Shown: in pieces, positions 61,025 to 64,000 of the stretch
How positions within the stretch are numbered: position 1 is the first letter of the stretch
Layout: every line of letters starts with the position of its first letter
NCBI RefSeq assembly: GCF_014643375.1
Contig: NZ_BMJJ01000006.1
Location: 186,001-250,000 of the forward strand
Direction: 5' to 3'
Length of the DNA: 64,000 nucleotides
Source of the DNA: Aureimonas glaciei
Lineage (GTDB): Bacteria; Pseudomonadota; Alphaproteobacteria; Rhizobiales; Rhizobiaceae
Notes under the pieces: model-generated
What the model was told of the DNA's origin: nothing
The model's input: the letters and a program-made list of their open reading frames with translations, nothing else
Database searches by the model: none
Program-made: the position numbers and the translations under genes

Positions 61025-62439
61025 GTCAGGGACTCCAGGACGGGGGAGGCGGACAGGCCCGCAATGGCGGGCGCGGCCTTGGGGGCGGCGAAGAGCTGGC
61101 CGCAGCGGGCGAGCATGGCCGCGGGGTCGTCGATGCCGCCATAGCGGGCATTGGCGAGGAATTTGGCGTCGAGCTCGTCGCGGCCGAGCGGCGCGTCGAC
61201 GCCGCCGCGCATGTGATCCTGGCGCGCCTCGAACACGGTGCCGTCGACCAGCGTGATGCGGACATGGCCGGTGAAGCGGGCGGGATAGGGGTCGGCGGGA
61301 TCGACGACGTAGCTGACGCGGCGGCTGAGCGACAGAAGCGCCGGGTCGGCGATCGCCGCATCCGAGAAGTCGGAGAGGCCGGCTGTGCCGCGCGCGAGAC
61401 CGAGTGCCACGCCGAAGGGGATGCTGAACTTGGCGGCGTAGGCGGTCGGCGGCGTCTGCTTCATCGCCAGTGGCTCCCACAGCCGGTGAACATAACCGTC
61501 CGAGGTGAAGCAGATGATCGTGTCGATCGCCTCCAGCGGCACGCCTTCGGCGCGGAGCTTTTTGGCGCAGTCGATATAGGGCTGCACCATGGTGCCGCAG
61601 GGATAGGGCTTGAAGGTGATGGTCTCGGCGATCCAGTTTTCGCCGAGCCCGTCGAAGAGGAGATCGAAGCGCGGCGCCAGCGACGGCGCGAAGGCACGGA
61701 AGAAGCCGTGCTCGCCCTCCAGAACCGCGCGGGGGCCGACGAAGCCGGCGCGCCCCATCAGCGCGGCGCGCATTCCCGACTGCGCCGCCCAGCCGGCATG
61801 CATGCGCTTGGTCGACGAGCCGTCGCCGAGATATTCGATGATGCCCGACGCGGTCGAGCCGGCGATGCCGAGCGTGTTCTTCAGCGCCTTGGCGTCGGCC
61901 CCGATCGCGACGCCCACGGCGAAGGACGAGGCGAGGGCGCCGAGAACGGCGGTCGGGTGGAAGCCGGCCTTGTGGATCGCCTTCGGCGTGACGAGGCCGA
62001 GCCGGCAGAGCAGCTCGATGCCGGCGGCGATGCCGAGCATGGTCTGCGCGCCCGACAGGTTCCCGCGCTCGGCCACGGCCAGCACAGCCGGCACGACGAC
62101 CGCGCCCGAATGCACCGGGCCGCCCTCGAAGGTGTCGTCAAAATCCTCGCCATGCGCTGCCGTGCCGTTGATCAGCGCCGCGTCGGCGGCCGAATAGCGC
62201 CCGGCATGGCCGATGGCGACGTGGTTTCCGGGTTCCGCCGCGGCGAGGATGCTGGCGACATAGTCGGTGTGGCGGGCCGCCAGGCACAGGCCGACGACGT
62301 CGGTGAGGATGGCCTCGGCCTTATCAGCCATGCCGGTGGGGATGGCCTCGGGCGTGAGCCCGGCGCCCCAGGTGGCGAGTTGCTCCGACAGCGTGGGGCT
62401 GAGGGTCTCGGCATTGTCGGGACGGGAAGCTGCAGCCAT
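61021..62439 (-). CDS. MmgE/PrpD family protein, copy 3
   Basis: This 472-residue MmgE/PrpD protein has blocks INGTAAHGEDFDDTF, FHPTAVLGALASSFAV, KRMHAGWAAQSGMRAA and FKPYPCGTMVQPYID. It differs clearly from copies 1 and 2 (GEDFDDT in place of LDYDDT) and has its own operon with TctA upstream and an SDR downstream. It lies three bases after the TctA stop. A dehydration or decarboxylation step on an imported tricarboxylate is likely. Confidence 0.9.
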   Translation of the reverse strand: MAAASRPDNAETLSPTLSEQLATWGAGLTPEAIPTGMADKAEAILTDVVGLCLAARHTDYVASILAAAEPGNHVAIGHAGRYSAADAALINGTAAHGEDFDDTFEGGPVHSGAVVVPAVLAVAERGNLSGAQTMLGIAAGIELLCRLGLVTPKAIHKAGFHPTAVLGALASSFAVGVAIGADAKALKNTLGIAGSTASGIIEYLGDGSSTKRMHAGWAAQSGMRAALMGRAGFVGPRAVLEGEHGFFRAFAPSLAPRFDLLFDGLGENWIAETITFKPYPCGTMVQPYIDCAKKLRAEGVPLEAIDTIICFTSDGYVHRLWEPLAMKQTPPTAYAAKFSIPFGVALGLARGTAGLSDFSDAAIADPALLSLSRRVSYVVDPADPYPARFTGHVRITLVDGTVFEARQDHMRGGVDAPLGRDELDAKFLANARYGGIDDPAAMLARCGQLFAAPKAAPAIAGLSASPVLESLT

Positions 62440-62442
62440 GGA

Positions 62443-63951
62443 TCAGGATACCTTGTCGATGGGGCTCGCCGCCGGCACCCGGCGGGTGCGGAACTCCTGG
62501 ACGAGGGAGATCGCGAGGAAGAGGGCGGCGAGAAGGAGGAAGACGACGGCGATGGGATCTTCGAGGAAGATTCGGTGGTCGCCGCCGGCGATGACCAGGG
62601 AGCGGCGGTAGTTCGCCTCGATCATGAAGCCGAGCACGAGACCGAGAACGACCGGCAGCATCGGTAAGCCGAAATAGCGCATGCCGAGTCCGAGAACGCC
62701 GGCCGCCATGACGATCCCGAGGTCGAAGACGCTGCCGTTCACCGAATAGGCGCCGGCAAGGACGAGCGCGAGGATGAAGGCGCGCAGGTAGTATTTCGGC
62801 TGGTTGACCAGCCAGACGCAGCCGCCCAGCGTCAGAAAGGCAGCGGGGATGAGGGCGACGGAGGCGACGATGAGGCCGGTGAACAGGCCGTAGAGGATGG
62901 TCGGGTCGCGGTCGAACAGCACCGGGCCGGGGACGAGGCCGTGGATCAGGAAGCCGCCGAGAAGGATCGCCGTGGAATTGGAGGCGGGGATGCCGAAAGA
63001 CAACAACGGGATCAGGCCGACGCCGGCATCGGCATTGTTGGCCGCCTCCGGCGCGGCGACGCCTTCCGGCGAGCCCTTGCCGAACTCGCTTGGCGTCTTT
63101 GAAAAGCGGCGCGCCTCGTTGTAGGCCATGAAGGAGGCGACAGTGCCGCCGGCTCCCGGCATGATGCCGCAGAAGACGCCGATGCCCGAGCCGATGAGGT
63201 TGGAGCGCCAGAGTCGTTTCTGCATGGGAAAATCAGGCCATTTCAGCCGCGTGGTCGTGCCCCGGGCGTTGTCGCGCTGGCTCTTGGTCGCCATCTGCTC
63301 CAGCACTTCGCTGACCGCGAACAGGCCGACCATCATCAGGATGATCGGCACGCCCGACAGGAGGTCGGGATTGCCGTAGGTGAAGCGGGCGACGCCGCTG
63401 ACCGGATCGGTGCCGATGGTGGCGATCATCAGGCCGATCAGTGCGGCTAGAACGCCCTTCGAAAGCAGCCCTTCCGAGACGGTGGCGATGACGCTGAGGC
63501 CGAGCAGGCCGAGGGCGAAATAGGTGGTGGGGCGGAACTGCAGCGCTAGTTGCGCGAGCGGCGCGGTGAACAGGATGAGGCAGAGAATGCCGGCGAAATT
63601 GCCGATCGAGGAGGCATAGAGCGAGATGCCGAGCGCCTCGCCCGACTTGCCCTGCTTCGTCATCTCGTAGCCGTCGATGAGGGTGGCTGCGGCCGCGTTG
63701 GTGCCGGGCGTCCGGATCAGGATCGCCGGCACCGAGCCGCCGTACTCGGCCCCGACATAGGTCGCCGCCAGGAGCACGATCGCCGGGATCGGGTCCATCG
63801 TGTAGGTGAAGGGCAGGAGCAGCGCCATGGTGATCGAGGGCGACAGTCCCGGCATGGCACCGCCGAAGATGCCGAACACCATGCCGATGATCGCCATCGG
63901 CACGACGAGCGTCGTCGTCAGGAGGTCGAGGCTCTGCATGATCGCGTCCAT
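62443..63951 (-). CDS. Tripartite tricarboxylate transporter large permease (TctA)
   Basis: This 502-residue integral membrane protein of the TctA family has about twelve hydrophobic segments. Conserved parts are FGIFGGAMPGLSPSITMALLLPF near the N-terminus (written as residues about 26-48), GGSVPAILIRTPGTNAA, FCGIMPGAGGTVASFMAY and LLSFGIPASNSTAILLGG. It moves citrate-like acids using an ion gradient with TctB and a TctC receptor. GGAG precedes the start. A TctB gene is expected upstream but lies beyond the window edge, if present. The orphan TctC at 48899 could serve this pump. Confidence 0.93.
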   Translation of the reverse strand: MDAIMQSLDLLTTTLVVPMAIIGMVFGIFGGAMPGLSPSITMALLLPFTYTMDPIPAIVLLAATYVGAEYGGSVPAILIRTPGTNAAAATLIDGYEMTKQGKSGEALGISLYASSIGNFAGILCLILFTAPLAQLALQFRPTTYFALGLLGLSVIATVSEGLLSKGVLAALIGLMIATIGTDPVSGVARFTYGNPDLLSGVPIILMMVGLFAVSEVLEQMATKSQRDNARGTTTRLKWPDFPMQKRLWRSNLIGSGIGVFCGIMPGAGGTVASFMAYNEARRFSKTPSEFGKGSPEGVAAPEAANNADAGVGLIPLLSFGIPASNSTAILLGGFLIHGLVPGPVLFDRDPTILYGLFTGLIVASVALIPAAFLTLGGCVWLVNQPKYYLRAFILALVLAGAYSVNGSVFDLGIVMAAGVLGLGMRYFGLPMLPVVLGLVLGFMIEANYRRSLVIAGGDHRIFLEDPIAVVFLLLAALFLAISLVQEFRTRRVPAASPIDKVS

Positions 63952-64000
63952 GGGACAGACTCCGGGGCTGACGGGAGGGCGCGCGCCGTCGCGGCGGCCG

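Noticed and set aside
1-64000. Mobile elements, CRISPR arrays, tRNA and rRNA genes
   Set aside because: I looked for transposase motifs, terminal repeats, regularly spaced repeats and tRNA-like cloverleafs and saw none that I could support.

Overview
The window is GC-rich (well above 60 percent by eye), densely coded DNA. Its gene families suggest an alphaproteobacterium, most likely Hyphomicrobiales: Brucella/Rhizobium-type erythritol genes, many ABC and tripartite (TTT) uptake systems, and many ATGA or TGATG operon junctions. I see no rRNA, tRNA, CRISPR array, transposase, integrase or replication origin. The function is mostly scavenging and catabolism of organic acids, peptides and polyols. 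One block, about 18.4-31.5 kb, does not fit that pattern.

1-17.2 kb (all minus strand): a peptide and N-acyl amino acid uptake and hydrolysis island. It has two dipeptide-type ABC transporters (one cut by the window edge), four M20 peptidases/amidohydrolases, an M81 (MlrC-like) peptidase and a gamma-glutamyltransferase. A divergent IclR regulator (17.4-18.2 kb) probably controls it.

18.4-31.5 kb: an unusual biosynthesis-like cluster. It has a BtpA-family TIM barrel, a cytosolic subtilase, a GHMP protein of the beta-RFAP synthase family (the family of the C-glycoside synthases of formycin and pyrazofurin), a PaaK-like adenylating ligase, a small acidic Ala/Glu/Ser repeat protein, an NMT1/THI5-like protein without a signal peptide, a fold-III PLP-decarboxylase homologue that lacks the PLP lysine and is frameshifted, a SAICAR synthetase (PurC) homologue, a Rieske ferredoxin, a small unknown protein, an ACMSD-like amidohydrolase, a TrpF-like barrel, and a lone, frameshifted IMP cyclohydrolase (PurH N-terminal) domain. 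A C-glycoside synthase homologue beside purine-pathway homologues resembles the logic of pyrazole C-nucleoside pathways. My leading hypothesis is an undescribed, possibly decaying, nucleoside-like natural product or cofactor pathway.

31.6-43.8 kb: an endonuclease/exonuclease/phosphatase-family protein, a DeoR regulator, a sugar ABC transporter (binding protein, permease, ATPase, DUF2291 protein) and, divergently, eryD-eryA-eryB-eryC for erythritol catabolism. The later isomerase genes eryH and eryI are not here.

43.9-64 kb: organic acid catabolism. It has a PdxA-like and a tartrate-type dehydrogenase, a haloacetate-dehalogenase-like hydrolase coupled to a four-domain rhodanese protein, an orphan TctC, an isopropylmalate-dehydrogenase relative, three MmgE/PrpD proteins, a GntR/FCD regulator, an AfuABC-type ABC transporter, an AbrB-family membrane protein, an SDR and a TctA permease. 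Copies of a TGTCAACA-type operator at 46.1, 54.1 and 59.1 kb suggest that the GntR protein controls these units together.
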